Source: Demequina activiva
GTDB lineage: Bacteria > Actinomycetota > Actinomycetes > Actinomycetales > Demequinaceae
Length of the DNA stretch: 64,000 nt
NCBI RefSeq assembly: GCF_016862815.1
Contig: NZ_BONR01000002.1
Location: 62,001 to 126,000 of the forward strand
Direction of reading: 5' to 3'
Shown: positions 46,001-54,807 of the stretch, one piece after another
How positions within the stretch are numbered: the stretch's first letter is position 1
Layout of the letters: every line of letters begins with the position of its first letter
The notes under the pieces: model-generated
Told to the model about the DNA's origin: nothing
Databases searched by the model: none
The model's input: only the letters and a program-made list of their open reading frames with translations
Position numbers and translations under genes: made by a program

Positions 46001-47255
46001 TCGCGATGCCGTCCGCGAGTCGCCCCGCTCGCCCGGAGCGCTGGTTGGCGCTGGCCTGCGAGATGGGCTCGATGGGCAGCCGCTGCACCTTGGTGGCCTT
46101 CGAGTACCGGGAGATGCGCGCGGTGCCGGGGTCCACGACGTAGTGGATGCCGGGCACGGTCAGCGATGTCTCCGCCACATTGGTCGCGAGCACGATGCGC
46201 CGCGTTGCGTGCCGCTCGAACACGCGGTGCTGCTCGGCCGCGCTCAGGCGGCTGAACAGCGGCAGCAGCTCGACCGCCTGCGGGTGACGCGGATCGCGGG
46301 CGCGTGGGCCCAGGTCCGCCGCCAGCGCATCGGCCGCATCCCGGATGTCCCGCTCGCCGGACAGGAACACCAGGATGTCGCCCGGCCCCTCCCGCATGAG
46401 CTCGTGGCACGCGTCGACGATGCCCGTGGCCTGGTCCTTCTCCTCGCCGCGCTTGTCGCCCGCCAGTGGCCGGTAGCGGATCTCGACCGGGTACGTGCGC
46501 CCGGTGACCTCGACCACGGGGGCCAGGCGCGCATCGGCCGTCTCCGTCTCGAAGGGGACCGGGCCGCCCGGCGCGAAGTGGCGCGCGAAGCGCTCGGAGT
46601 CGATGGTCGCGGAGGTGATGATGATCTTCAGGTCGGGGCGGCGCGGCAGCAGGTTCGTCAGGTAGCCGAGCAGGAAGTCGATGTTGAGGCTGCGCTCGTG
46701 GGCCTCGTCGATGATGAGGGTGTCGTACGCGAGCAGGTCGGGGTCGCGCTGGATCTGCGCCAGCAGGATGCCGTCCGTCATGACCTTCACCAGGGTGCGC
46801 TCGCTGGACTGGTCGGTGAAGCGCACCTGGTAGCCCACGATCTCGCCCAGGGTGGTGCCGAGCTCCTCCGCGATGCGCTCCGCGACCGAGCGCGCCGCGA
46901 TGCGACGGGGCTGGGTGTGGCCGATCTGCCCGGCACGCCCGCGACCCAGCCCGAGCGCGAGCTTGGGCAGCTGGGTGGTCTTTCCCGAGCCGGTCTCGCC
47001 TGCGACGATCACCACCTGGTTGTCGCGGATGGCCGCGGCGATTTCCTCGCGGCTGGCGCTGACGGGCAGCTCCGGCGGGTAGGCGAGGGGCGGGACCTCG
47101 ACGGCCCCGCGCGCCCGGGCCGCCGCCTCGAGCTCGCGCCGCGCGACCGGCCGATGCGGGTCGCGCTGGCCGCCCCCGCGTCGCCCGGACCGGCGGTCAC
47201 CGCGGGGCGCGCGGGATCGCTCGGGACGGGGGGACGGCTCGTTCACGTGAGCCAT
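43038..47255 (-). CDS. hrpA: ATP-dependent RNA helicase HrpA
   Basis: DExH-box RNA helicase of 1405 residues, close to the family's usual 1300. HrpA rescues stalled ribosomes in E. coli. After a basic disordered start come motif I GETGSGKTTQLPKLAL, motif II DEAHERS, SATID, the ratchet-region motif NVAETSLTVPGI and motif VI QRSGRAGR, then the HA2 and OB-like domains and the long C-terminal DUF3418. ATG 47255 is chosen over 47294 because homologues start at about this place; no strong ribosome binding site is seen. It is divergent from dnaE. Confidence 0.94.
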   Translation of the reverse strand: MAHVNEPSPRPERSRAPRGDRRSGRRGGGQRDPHRPVARRELEAAARARGAVEVPPLAYPPELPVSASREEIAAAIRDNQVVIVAGETGSGKTTQLPKLALGLGRGRAGQIGHTQPRRIAARSVAERIAEELGTTLGEIVGYQVRFTDQSSERTLVKVMTDGILLAQIQRDPDLLAYDTLIIDEAHERSLNIDFLLGYLTNLLPRRPDLKIIITSATIDSERFARHFAPGGPVPFETETADARLAPVVEVTGRTYPVEIRYRPLAGDKRGEEKDQATGIVDACHELMREGPGDILVFLSGERDIRDAADALAADLGPRARDPRHPQAVELLPLFSRLSAAEQHRVFERHATRRIVLATNVAETSLTVPGIHYVVDPGTARISRYSKATKVQRLPIEPISQASANQRSGRAGRLADGIAIRLYAEDDFEGRPEFTEPEILRTSLASVLLQMISVGVVEGPEGMASFPFVEPPDTRAIRDGVNLLTELGALELRDGRTRLTEVGRTLSRLPMDPRQARMIVEAQRHGVAREVAIIAAALSIQDPRERPSEEREKADALHRRFADPGSDLLAYLNLWEYLREQRAELSGNAFRRLCRSEHLNFLRVREWQDVVEQIRQTAKPLGIRMERKEAQRSGDAKPYGDAHRYVWDADAIHRSVLAGLLSQLGMQDTAEPKASQFSHLKGGAREAAMRRAKKQSRNEYLGARGARFAIFPGSPLSKKPPAFVMAAELVETSRLWARDVAAVNPQWAEELAGDLAKRTYSDPHWSKKRGAAVATEKVLLYGVPIVADRTVLWGRIQPAEARDLFIRHALVQGEWDSHHRFWKDNQRLMQEAEELEARSRTRGLIADDDALFDFYDERLPDTIVSQRHFDRWWKDERRRSPELLTLTLDTVAPEHEDIDTSLFPAVWPQGDLTLPLTYQFEPGSDADGITVHIPVAVLPRVTPDGFDWMVPGLADDLATATVRALPKPVRRLLVPAPDAARDVVAWLARETPAWEDMARAGDMAEPYRDAFTRAVRAVRDVEIPADAWDGLEERLPAHLRVTFRVEDERGRALDESTDLVRLQRSLAPAAQTAVQSAVSRAADAVGRRAGTPSPASATETVEPDARPASAAVPEQAQLRTWPDLPGGAIPDEVTGTVGGATVRGYPSLVDEQGGAALRVLADAAVREASHPAGVRRLLLTECALGTKRITTRWSPQQSLTLSASPYRTTDALVAALQAVAVRALTSGPEVDAGAVRDAGAYERAREHVRAGLEDEAYRIAGLVADALAAYRDLDAALSGATSMALLAVVADLRSQSSALVGEGFLERTPLDRLSHLPRYLKAAALRLDKAQSDPNRDAALMWQVREVSDEVATVRAAVENGRPDPERAARLERARWMIEELRVSLFAQGLGTSEPVSDKRIRALLA

Positions 47256-47295
47256 TGTCCCAAGGTCCCGCGCTCCGTCCCGCCACCCTCGCACG

Positions 47296-47393
47296 ACCGC
47301 CCACCACGCGCCCGTGACAGGTGTGGCGGGTGAGTCCAGAGGTGGTGCTCAGAAGTCCCATTCGCCACTCCCGTCACAGCCGTGTGGTGCGGT
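47296..47393. repeat. Intergenic palindromic element, family A copy 3
   Basis: Left end ACCGCCCACCACGCG (47296-47310) pairs imperfectly with the right end CGTGTGGTGCGGT (47381-47393). The right half CCCGTCACAGCCGTGTGGTG closely matches those of copies 2 and 4. Located between the divergent hrpA and dnaE genes. Confidence 0.65.
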
Positions 47394-47424
47394 GCTGCGC
47401 GACGGCCTCCCACCACCGTGACGC

Positions 47425-47496
47425 CGACACGCCGAGCCCTCCCGCGCATCGGCCGTGGTCTCGCGGCGTGTCGCGCGGAGGTTGGCTCGAACTGTC
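47425..47496. repeat. Intergenic palindromic element, family B copy 2
   Basis: CGACACGCCG (47425-47434) and CGGCGTGTCG (47464-47473) are a perfect 10-bp inverted repeat. The segment 47461-47496 matches the reverse strand of 11957-11992 at 30 of 36 positions. It contains the 12-mer CGCATCGGCCGT at 47445. Confidence 0.65.
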
Positions 47497-47529
47497 CCCG
47501 AGGTGGGGTCTCGTGTCCGTCGCCGCGCC

Positions 47530-47535
47530 TAGAAT
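47530..47535 (+). promoter_or_regulatory. Probable -10 element of the dnaE promoter (leaderless)
   Basis: TAGAAT ends 7 bases before the dnaE ATG. It is the closest match to TATAAT among the leaderless set, though the gap CGGGGCC could act as a weak ribosome binding site. Confidence 0.6.
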
Positions 47536-47542
47536 CGGGGCC

Positions 47543-50500
47543 ATGCCCGGCAGTGACTTCGTCCACCTCCATGTCCACACCGAGTACTCGATGCTGGACG
47601 GGGCGGCGAGGCTGAACGACCTGTTCTCGCACGCGAAGGACCTGGGCCAGACGGCGCTCGCGACCACGGACCACGGCTACATCTTTGGCGCCTACGACTT
47701 CTGGGCCAAGGGTCGCGAGCACGGGGTCAAGCCCATCATCGGCGTCGAGGCCTATCTGACCCCCGGCACGGCCCGCCAGGACAAGACTCGAGTCAAGTGG
47801 GGAGAGCGCGGTCAGGAGCGCGACGACGTCTCCGCGAACGGCGCGTACACCCACATGACCATGTGGGCCGCGAACACCGAGGGCATGCACAACCTGTTCC
47901 GCATGTCCTCGTACGCGTCCCTCGAGGGACACTTCCACAAGCCGCGCATGGACCGCGACCTGCTGCAGCGGTACGCGAAGGGCATCATCGCGACCACCGG
48001 CTGCCCGTCCGGAGAGGTCCAGACACGCCTGCGGCTGGGACAGTACGACGAGGCGCTCAAGGCCGCCGGCGAGTTCCAGGACATCTTTGGCGCGGAGAAC
48101 TTCTACGTCGAGCTCATGGACCACGGGCTGGACCTCGAGCGCCGCGTGCGCGAGGACCTGCTGCGACTCGCGCACCAGCTGGGCGCGCCGCTGGTGGCGA
48201 CCAACGACTCGCACTACGTGAAGAAGGAGGACTCGGTCGCGCACGAGGCGCTGCTGTGCGTGCAGTCGGGCTCCAACCTCAACGAGCCCACCTACGACCA
48301 GGGCGGCAAGCGCTTCGCTTTCAACGGCGACGGCTACTACCTCAAGTCGGCCGAGGAGATGCGCCACCTGTGGCGCGAGCTCCCGGAGGCGTGCGACTCG
48401 ACCCTCGAGATCGCGGAGAAGTGCGAGGTCGAGTTCAACACCAAGGCCGACTACATGCCGGTCTACGACGTGCCACAGGGCGAGGACGAGACCTCGTGGT
48501 TCGTGAAGGAGGTCCAGCGCGGCCTGCACGAGCGGTTCGGCGAGACGATCCCCGGCGAGGTCCAGGACCGCGCCAACCTCGAGATCGAGGTCATCACGGA
48601 CAAGGGCTACCCGGGCTACTTCCTGGTGGTCGCGGACTTCATCAAGTGGGCCAAGGAGCAGGGCATCCGTGTGGGGCCCGGACGTGGATCGGGCGCCGGC
48701 TCGATGGCCGCCTACGCGATGCGCATCACGGACATTGACCCGCTGGTCCACCAGCTGTACTTCGAGCGCTTCCTCAACCCGGAGCGCGAGTCCAAGCCCG
48801 ACTTCGACATCGACTTCGACGAGCGCAGGCGCGGCGAGGTGATCCGCTACGTCTCCGACAAGTACGGCGAGGAGAAGGTCGCGATGATCGCGACCTACGG
48901 CACCATCAAGGCCAAGCAGGCGCTCAAGGATGCGACCCGCGTGCTGGGCAAGCCGTTCAGCCTGGGCGAGCAGCTCACGAAGGCCTATCCGGAGCCGCAG
49001 CAGGGCCGCGACATGCCGCTGGACGGCATCTTCAACCCCGAGCACCCGCGCTACAACGAGGGCGGCGACTTCCGCCAGCTGCTCGAGACCGACCCCGACG
49101 CCCCCCAGGTGGTCGAGCTCGCCAAGGGTCTCGAGGGCCTCAAGCGCCAGTGGGGCGTGCACGCCGCCGGCGTGATCATGTCGAGCCACCCGCTCATCGA
49201 CATCATCCCCATCATGCGCCGCGAGCAGGACGGCGCCGTCATCACCCAGTTCGACTACCCCACGGCGGAGGGCCTGGGGCTGGTCAAGATGGACTTCCTG
49301 GGGCTGCGCAACCTCACGATCCTGGACGATGCGCTCTACAACATCGAGCACAACGGCAAGGAGCCGCTGGTGCTCGAGGACCTCGAGCTCGCGGACGAGG
49401 AGACGTTCAAGCTCCTGGGCCGCGGCGACACGTTGGGCGTGTTCCAGCTCGACGGCGTCGCGATGCGCCAGCTGCTGCGCCAGATGCGCCCCGACAACTT
49501 CGAGGACATCTCCGCCGTCTTGGCGCTGTACCGCCCCGGGCCCATGGGCGTGAACTCGCACACCAACTACGCCGAGCGCAAGAACGGCCGCCAGAAGGTG
49601 GACTACATCCACCCCGAGCTGGAGGAGCCGCTCAAGGAGGTGCTCGACGTCACCTACGGGCTGATCGTCTATCAGGAGCAGGTGCAGCGCATCGCGCAGA
49701 TCGTCGCGGGCTACACGCTGGGCGCCGCAGACCTGCTGCGCCGCGCGATGGGCAAGAAGAAGCCCGAGGTGCTGGCCAAGGAGTTCGAGCCCTTCAGCGC
49801 CGGCATGCGCAAGAACGGCTTCTCTGAGGAGGCCATCAAGAAGCTGTGGGACACCATGGTCCCGTTCGCGGACTACGCCTTCAACAAGGCTCACACCGCG
49901 GCCTACGGAGTGCTGTCGTTCTGGACTGCGTACCTGAAGGCGCACTATCCCACGGAGTTCATGGCGGCGCTGCTCACCTCGGTGGGCACGGACAAGGACA
50001 AGTCCGCGCTGTACCTCGCCGAGTGCCGCCGCATGGGCATCACCGTGCTGCCGCCGGACGTCAACGAGTCCATCGCGAACTTCAGCGCCGTTGGAACCGA
50101 CGTGCGGTTCGGCCTCACGGCCGTGCGCAACGTGGGTGCCAACGTGGTGGCCGGCATCATCGAGGCCCGGGACAGCAAGGGCACGTTCGAGTCCTTCCAG
50201 GACTTCCTCGACAAGGTGCCCGCCACCGTGTGCAACAAGCGCACCATCGACTCGCTCATCAAGGCCGGCGCCTTCGACTCGCTGGGCTACACCAGGCGTG
50301 CGCTCAACGCGGTGCACGAGCAGGCCATCGACTCCGTGGTGGGCGTCAAGCGACAGGAGGCCACGGGCCAGTTCGACCTGTTCGGCGGCGACGCGGACCT
50401 GGGCGGGGGAGTGACCGTGGTGGTCCCGCAGCTCGAGGAGTGGGACAAGAAGACCAAGCTCAACCTCGAGCGCGACATGCTGGGCCTGTACGTCTCGGAT

Positions 50501-51085
50501 CACCCGCTGGCGGGCTTGGACCACATCATTCGCTCCGAGGCCTCGCATCAGATCCTCAACGCCACGCCCGCCAACGGCGTCGCGGACGGCGGGCAGGTCT
50601 CCTTCGCAGGCCTCGTCACCCGCGTGGACCGGCGCGTGGCCAAGTCCGGCAACGCGTACGCGATCGTCACCCTCGAGGACCTCAGCGGCGAGACGGAGAT
50701 CTCGTTCTTCGGCAAGACCTACGAGACCTACGCCAGGGACCTGGCGGACGATGCCGTGGTCGCCATCAAGGTGCGCGCCCGGGAGCGCGGCGACGGCGGC
50801 CTCCAGTTCAGCGCGGTGGAGCTGCGCGTGCCCAACCTCAACGTGGTGGACACCTCTCCGGTGTCGATCACGCTGCCGGCCGCGCGGGTCAACCCGCCCA
50901 TGGTGGAGGAGATCAAGGGCATCCTGCGCTCGCACCCCGGCTCCGTCGAGGTGCGGATGGTGCTCACCGGCTCCGGCGACCCCGTGACGATGCGCCTGGG
51001 CGACGAGTTCCGCGTGGCTCGCTCGAGCGCTCTCTACGGAGACCTCAAGGCGGCGTTCGGCCCCAGCTGTCTCGCCCCGGCGTGA
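47543..51085 (+). CDS. dnaE: DNA polymerase III alpha subunit
   Basis: Replicative polymerase of 1180 residues, the normal DnaE1 length. It opens with a PHP domain (FVHLHVHTEYSMLDG), then the palm with the catalytic Asp pair in PDFDIDFDERRRGEVI, the fingers (DFLGLRNLTILDDAL, GVFQLDG), tandem helix-hairpin-helix near residue 900 and an OB-fold at the C-terminus (QVSFAGLVTRVDRRVAKSGNAYAIVTLEDLSGETEI). ATG 47543 is set by the PHP start. The PHP histidines are intact, so proofreading by this domain is possible as in actinobacteria. Confidence 0.98.
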   Translation: MPGSDFVHLHVHTEYSMLDGAARLNDLFSHAKDLGQTALATTDHGYIFGAYDFWAKGREHGVKPIIGVEAYLTPGTARQDKTRVKWGERGQERDDVSANGAYTHMTMWAANTEGMHNLFRMSSYASLEGHFHKPRMDRDLLQRYAKGIIATTGCPSGEVQTRLRLGQYDEALKAAGEFQDIFGAENFYVELMDHGLDLERRVREDLLRLAHQLGAPLVATNDSHYVKKEDSVAHEALLCVQSGSNLNEPTYDQGGKRFAFNGDGYYLKSAEEMRHLWRELPEACDSTLEIAEKCEVEFNTKADYMPVYDVPQGEDETSWFVKEVQRGLHERFGETIPGEVQDRANLEIEVITDKGYPGYFLVVADFIKWAKEQGIRVGPGRGSGAGSMAAYAMRITDIDPLVHQLYFERFLNPERESKPDFDIDFDERRRGEVIRYVSDKYGEEKVAMIATYGTIKAKQALKDATRVLGKPFSLGEQLTKAYPEPQQGRDMPLDGIFNPEHPRYNEGGDFRQLLETDPDAPQVVELAKGLEGLKRQWGVHAAGVIMSSHPLIDIIPIMRREQDGAVITQFDYPTAEGLGLVKMDFLGLRNLTILDDALYNIEHNGKEPLVLEDLELADEETFKLLGRGDTLGVFQLDGVAMRQLLRQMRPDNFEDISAVLALYRPGPMGVNSHTNYAERKNGRQKVDYIHPELEEPLKEVLDVTYGLIVYQEQVQRIAQIVAGYTLGAADLLRRAMGKKKPEVLAKEFEPFSAGMRKNGFSEEAIKKLWDTMVPFADYAFNKAHTAAYGVLSFWTAYLKAHYPTEFMAALLTSVGTDKDKSALYLAECRRMGITVLPPDVNESIANFSAVGTDVRFGLTAVRNVGANVVAGIIEARDSKGTFESFQDFLDKVPATVCNKRTIDSLIKAGAFDSLGYTRRALNAVHEQAIDSVVGVKRQEATGQFDLFGGDADLGGGVTVVVPQLEEWDKKTKLNLERDMLGLYVSDHPLAGLDHIIRSEASHQILNATPANGVADGGQVSFAGLVTRVDRRVAKSGNAYAIVTLEDLSGETEISFFGKTYETYARDLADDAVVAIKVRARERGDGGLQFSAVELRVPNLNVVDTSPVSITLPAARVNPPMVEEIKGILRSHPGSVEVRMVLTGSGDPVTMRLGDEFRVARSSALYGDLKAAFGPSCLAPA

Positions 51086-51180
51086 CGCCTCGCTCACCTG
51101 AGCGTCCCATCGGTCCGTGAGTGTCGATCTCGCTGGCCGTGCGTCTCCTATCGGTCAGCCACGGCCGCACATGGCCTCGA

Positions 51181-52041
51181 TCAGTAGAGGCTCAGCCCGC
51201 CGTCCGACTTGAGCACCTGGCCCACCACCCACGAACCCTCATCGGACACCAGCCACGCAATCAACCGCGCCGGGTCAGTGGGTTCGCCGAATCGTCCAAA
51301 GGGTGTGCGCTCTCGCCACTCGTCGATCGGGCCCAGGTCACGGTCGGTGGAGTCCGAGTCGAGATAGCCGGTGTTGACGGGGCCAGGGTTGAGGGTATTG
51401 AGGATGATGCCGAGTTCAAGGAGCTCCGCGGCGACGGTGGCGGTGACGCCCGAGAGCGCAGCCTTCGACGCTGCGTAGGCCACCTCGCCTGGCATCGCCC
51501 CGTCTCCTTGCCCCGACGTCATCCAGATCACGTGACCCATCGGTCCGGGCAACGGATCGCGCGTGGCGCGGTCGCCAGGGCGTGCGCCGCTTGGTGCGCC
51601 GCCGTGCAGGCTGGCGAATGCGCTGGTCAGAAGCAGCGTCGCCCGGGTGTTGGTCTCCCAGAACGCGCTCAGGCGCTCGGCGTTCATGTCGTGGATCGAG
51701 CCGTCATCCCCGCTCTTGGCGTGGTTGCACACCAGGATCTCGAGCTTTCCGGTGAGCGCCGCGGCGTGGCGCACCAGTGCTGCGGGTGCGTCCGGGTCGC
51801 GCAGATCCATCGTTGTATGCCCGACTGCGGCGCCAGGGGAGCGCAGCACCTCCAGCTCAGTGATGAGCGCCTCGATGTCATCACCGCCCCACGGCAGTTC
51901 CATGTCATGTGGAGCGAAGTGCTGAATGAAGACGGACGCGCCGTCGGCGAGCAGCCGGGACGCCACGGCGAAGCCGATGCCGCGGCGTCGGGACACGCCG
52001 GTGACGAGTGCGGTCTGGCCGGCGAGGGGGAGATGAGTCAT
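51181..52041 (-). CDS. SDR-family oxidoreductase
   Basis: Short-chain dehydrogenase of 286 residues, NAD(P)-dependent. The cofactor motif is TGVSRRRGIGFAVA, the catalytic Ser lies in IWMTSGQG and the Tyr-Lys pair in YAASK; CNHAK replaces the usual NNAG. The variable C-terminal part gives no substrate. It resembles the 3-ketoacyl-ACP reductase-like group of unknown role. Convergent with dnaE and divergent from the DUF4260 gene; a small 6-bp hairpin lies at 51091-51104 in the 95-base gap after dnaE. Confidence 0.88.
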   Translation of the reverse strand: MTHLPLAGQTALVTGVSRRRGIGFAVASRLLADGASVFIQHFAPHDMELPWGGDDIEALITELEVLRSPGAAVGHTTMDLRDPDAPAALVRHAAALTGKLEILVCNHAKSGDDGSIHDMNAERLSAFWETNTRATLLLTSAFASLHGGAPSGARPGDRATRDPLPGPMGHVIWMTSGQGDGAMPGEVAYAASKAALSGVTATVAAELLELGIILNTLNPGPVNTGYLDSDSTDRDLGPIDEWRERTPFGRFGEPTDPARLIAWLVSDEGSWVVGQVLKSDGGLSLY

Positions 52042-52138
52042 GAAGGAGTCCTGTGGGGTCGCGGGTGGGTGCGGAGCAGGGGTGAGGTCACAGGGTCTTC
52101 ATGCGCCACAACCTAGCATCGCCGCTTGGATGGACCGG

Positions 52139-52144
52139 TAGCGT
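52139..52144 (+). promoter_or_regulatory. Probable -10 element of a leaderless promoter
   Basis: TAGCGT ends 6 bases before the ATG of the DUF4260 gene; the gap GACCCC has no ribosome binding site. Confidence 0.5.
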
Positions 52145-52150
52145 GACCCC

Positions 52151-52525
52151 ATGACCACCGTGTCCTGGCAGCGCGCCGAGAATGCCGTGATCGCGATCGC
52201 CGTGATCGTCACGACCCTCGTCCTGGGCTACGACTGGTGGTGGCTGCTCGCGCTCTTCCTGGCCTTCGACCTCAGCGCGCTCGGCTACCTGATCAGCCCG
52301 CGTGCCGGAGCCCAGGCCTACAACGCCGTCCACTCGTACTGGGGTCCGGCGGTGCTGGCGGTGGTCGCGCTCACGGTCGATGCCCGATGGGCCGGTCTGC
52401 TCGCGCTCGCATGGGCCTTCCACGTTGCGGTCGATCGCGCGCTGGGCTACGGACTGAAGGAGGGCGACAGCTTCCAGCACACGCACCTGGGCTGGATCGG
52501 CAAGGGGCGTCACACCCCGGAATGA
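52151..52525 (+). CDS. DUF4260 membrane protein
   Basis: Protein of 124 residues with about four membrane helices and the DUF4260 hallmarks LFLAFDLSALGYL, YNAVHSYWGPA and HVAVDRALGYGLKEGDSFQHTHLGWIGK. Function is unknown. A TAGCGT hexamer directly before the ATG suggests its own leaderless promoter. Confidence 0.85.
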   Translation: MTTVSWQRAENAVIAIAVIVTTLVLGYDWWWLLALFLAFDLSALGYLISPRAGAQAYNAVHSYWGPAVLAVVALTVDARWAGLLALAWAFHVAVDRALGYGLKEGDSFQHTHLGWIGKGRHTPE

Positions 52526-52574
52526 CCGCGAGCGTCGTGCGGTTGTCCGGGACGGAACGTCGAAGGAGCCGCGC

Positions 52575-53435
52575 ATGACCATCGCCATCACCGCGGCCTC
52601 GGGAAACCTGGGGCCACTGGTCATCGATGCGCTGCTGGAGCGCGGCGTGCGGCCCAGCCAGATCGTGGCGGTGGTGCGCGATCCGTCCAAGCTGGACCAC
52701 ATCGCCGCCGCAGGCGTCAGCATCCGCCAGGGCAACTACGACAACCCGCCCAGCCTGCGCACCGCGTTCGAGGGCGCCCATAAGGTGCTGGTGATCTCCG
52801 GCTCGGAGTTCGGCCGTCGCATCGCCCAGCACGGCAACGCGATCGACGCTGCCGTCGCAGCGGGCGCGCAGCTGATCGCCTACACGTCCGTGCTGAGGGC
52901 CAGCGACGCGACCGTCAACCCTGTGCTTCCCGAGCACCAGGGCACCGAGCGGCTGCTGGAGCAGGCGGGCGTGCCGTGGGTCATGCTGCGCAACGGCTTC
53001 TACACGGAGAACTACGTGGAGCAGGCGCGTCAGGCCTTCGCGACCGGCGAGGTGCTCACGAGTGCCGGCATGGGTCGCACCGCATCGGCCACCCGCGCGG
53101 ACTTCGCTGCCGCAGCCGCCGAGGTGCTGGTGAGCCCTGGACACGAAGGCCAGCGGTACGAGCTCGCGGGTGACGACGCCTGGACCATGCACGACTTCGC
53201 GGACGCGGTGGGCCGCATCGCCGGCCGTCCCGTGCACCTGCGTCAGGTGGACGCCGCGGAGCACCTCGAGGCGCTCATCGGCAACGGCGTTCCTCAGCCG
53301 TGGGCGGAGATGACGGTGGCGATCGACCAGGCTGTGCGGGCAGGGGAGCTCGATGCCCCCGGCGATGACCTCCCTCGCCTCATCGGACGCCGCACCACCC
53401 CGCTGGAGGATGGGCTGCGCGCCGCCCTCGCGTGA
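52575..53435 (+). CDS. NmrA/QorB-like NAD(P)-binding protein
   Basis: Protein of 286 residues with a Rossmann fold: [16 protein letters not shown] (G-x-x-G-x-x-G type) at the start and the acceptor VVRDPSKL. It resembles quinone oxidoreductase 2 (QorB) and NmrA-like redox sensors; catalytic Tyr-x-x-x-Lys is absent. GAAGGAG precedes the ATG. It follows the DUF4260 gene by 49 bases and precedes hisD. Confidence 0.85.
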   Translation: MTIAITAASGNLGPLVIDALLERGVRPSQIVAVVRDPSKLDHIAAAGVSIRQGNYDNPPSLRTAFEGAHKVLVISGSEFGRRIAQHGNAIDAAVAAGAQLIAYTSVLRASDATVNPVLPEHQGTERLLEQAGVPWVMLRNGFYTENYVEQARQAFATGEVLTSAGMGRTASATRADFAAAAAEVLVSPGHEGQRYELAGDDAWTMHDFADAVGRIAGRPVHLRQVDAAEHLEALIGNGVPQPWAEMTVAIDQAVRAGELDAPGDDLPRLIGRRTTPLEDGLRAALA

Positions 53436-53462
53436 CCCCACGGGCCACACCGCACGCGCCAC

Positions 53463-53468
53463 TAGACT
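53463..53468 (+). promoter_or_regulatory. Probable -10 element of the hisD promoter (leaderless)
   Basis: TAGACT ends 7 bases before the hisD GTG, the same hexamer and nearly the same spacing as before hisC and hisH. Confidence 0.6.
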
Positions 53469-53475
53469 CGAATGC

Positions 53476-54780
53476 GTGCTGAGCCGAATCGACCTCCGTG
53501 ACCGCCACCTGACCGCGCGCGAGCTGCTGGGCGTGGTCCCGCGTGCGGACGTGGACGTGTCTCATGCCCTCGCGACGGTCGAGCCCATCCTGGCTGCCGT
53601 GCGCGAGCGCGGGGCCGATGCTCTGCGCGAGTTCGGCGAGCGCTTCGACGGCGTGGTCCCGGAGCACCTGCGCGTGCCCGCCGCGCGCATCGAGGCGGCG
53701 CTCGAGACCCAGGATGAGGCCGTGCTCGACGCGCTGCGCGAGGCGATCGCGCGGGTGCGCACCTTCCACGACGCCACCGTGCCGCCGCCGGTGTCCGTGC
53801 AGGTGGCGCCCGGGGCTACGGTGTCGCAGCGGTGGATCCCCGTGGGCCGCGTGGGCCTGTACGTGCCCGGCGGCCTCGCGGTGTACCCCAGCTCCGTGGT
53901 CATGAACGTCGTGGCCGCACAGGCCGCTGGCGTCGAGTCCATCGCGGTCGCCACGCCGCCGCAGAAGGAGTTCGGCGGCGAGCCCCACCCGACCATCCTC
54001 GCGGCCTGTGCACTGCTGGGCGTCGATGAGGTCTATGCCGTGGGCGGCGCGCAGGCGGTGGGCATGCTGGCGTACGGCGTCGACGATCTGTGCGATCCCG
54101 TCGACGTCATCACGGGTCCAGGCAACGTCTACGTCGCTGCTGCCAAGCGCGCCGTCAACGGAGTGGTGGGCATCGACTCGGAGGCCGGACCCACGGAGAT
54201 CGCGATCATCGCGGACGACTCCGCCGACGCGGGCTACGTCGCCGCGGACCTGCTCTCGCAGGCCGAGCACGATCCCATGGCGGGATCCGTGCTCATCACG
54301 GACTCCGAGGCCCTGGCCGATGCGGTCGAGCTCGCGCTCGCGGCGCGCATGGACGAGACCAAGCACCTGGCTCGCACCAAGGAGGCGCTCACGGGTCGCC
54401 AGAGCGCGGTGATCCTGACCGAGGACATCGACCAGTCCGTCGCGGTGGCCGATGCGTATGGCGCCGAGCACCTCGAGATCCACACCCGCGACGCCGCGGA
54501 CGTGGCGGCGCGCATCCGCAGCGCTGGCGCGATCTTCGTGGGCCCGCACACCCCGGTGCCGCTGGGCGACTACCTCGCGGGCTCGAACCACGTGCTGCCC
54601 ACGGGCGGCACGGCGCGCTTCGCGTCCGGACTGGGCGCGCACAGCTTCCTCAAGGCCGTGTCCACGATCCACTACACGGCCGATGCGCTGGCCGAGGTGG
54701 GGCACAAGGTCATCGCCTTGGCGAATGCCGAGGACCTTCCGGCACACGGCGAGGCGATCGCCGCGCGCCTGCAGGACTGA
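53476..54780 (+). CDS. hisD: Histidinol dehydrogenase
   Basis: Last step of histidine synthesis, oxidising L-histidinol to histidine with zinc and 2 NAD+. The 434-residue protein has [58 protein letters not shown] and the C-terminal [18 protein letters not shown] 53476 gives the usual family length. It is cut off from hisC by recQ on the opposite strand, so it has its own promoter. Confidence 0.96.
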   Translation: MLSRIDLRDRHLTARELLGVVPRADVDVSHALATVEPILAAVRERGADALREFGERFDGVVPEHLRVPAARIEAALETQDEAVLDALREAIARVRTFHDATVPPPVSVQVAPGATVSQRWIPVGRVGLYVPGGLAVYPSSVVMNVVAAQAAGVESIAVATPPQKEFGGEPHPTILAACALLGVDEVYAVGGAQAVGMLAYGVDDLCDPVDVITGPGNVYVAAAKRAVNGVVGIDSEAGPTEIAIIADDSADAGYVAADLLSQAEHDPMAGSVLITDSEALADAVELALAARMDETKHLARTKEALTGRQSAVILTEDIDQSVAVADAYGAEHLEIHTRDAADVAARIRSAGAIFVGPHTPVPLGDYLAGSNHVLPTGGTARFASGLGAHSFLKAVSTIHYTADALAEVGHKVIALANAEDLPAHGEAIAARLQD

Positions 54781-54781
54781 C

Positions 54782-54800
54782 GGCGCGGCGGTGCCGCGCC
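54782..54800. terminator. Hairpin between convergent hisD and recQ
   Basis: GGCGCGGC-GGT-GCCGCGCC is a perfect 8-bp stem filling the 27-base convergent gap, likely a two-way terminator without a T-run. Confidence 0.6.
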
Positions 54801-54807
54801 GCGGGCG

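Noticed and set aside
47243-51097. Antisense open frame of 1284 codons across dnaE
   Set aside because: Mirror of dnaE third-position GC bias; low-complexity Arg/His/Val/Leu protein with no motif. The same holds for the 1062-codon frame opposite hrpA (44145-47333), the 672-codon frame at 3293-5311, the frame at 1836-3587 and the one at 23933-25867.
51091-51180. Possible palindromic element between dnaE and the SDR gene
   Set aside because: Only a 6-bp stem and a weak direct repeat (CCATCGGTC / CCTATCGGTC); no match to families A or B.
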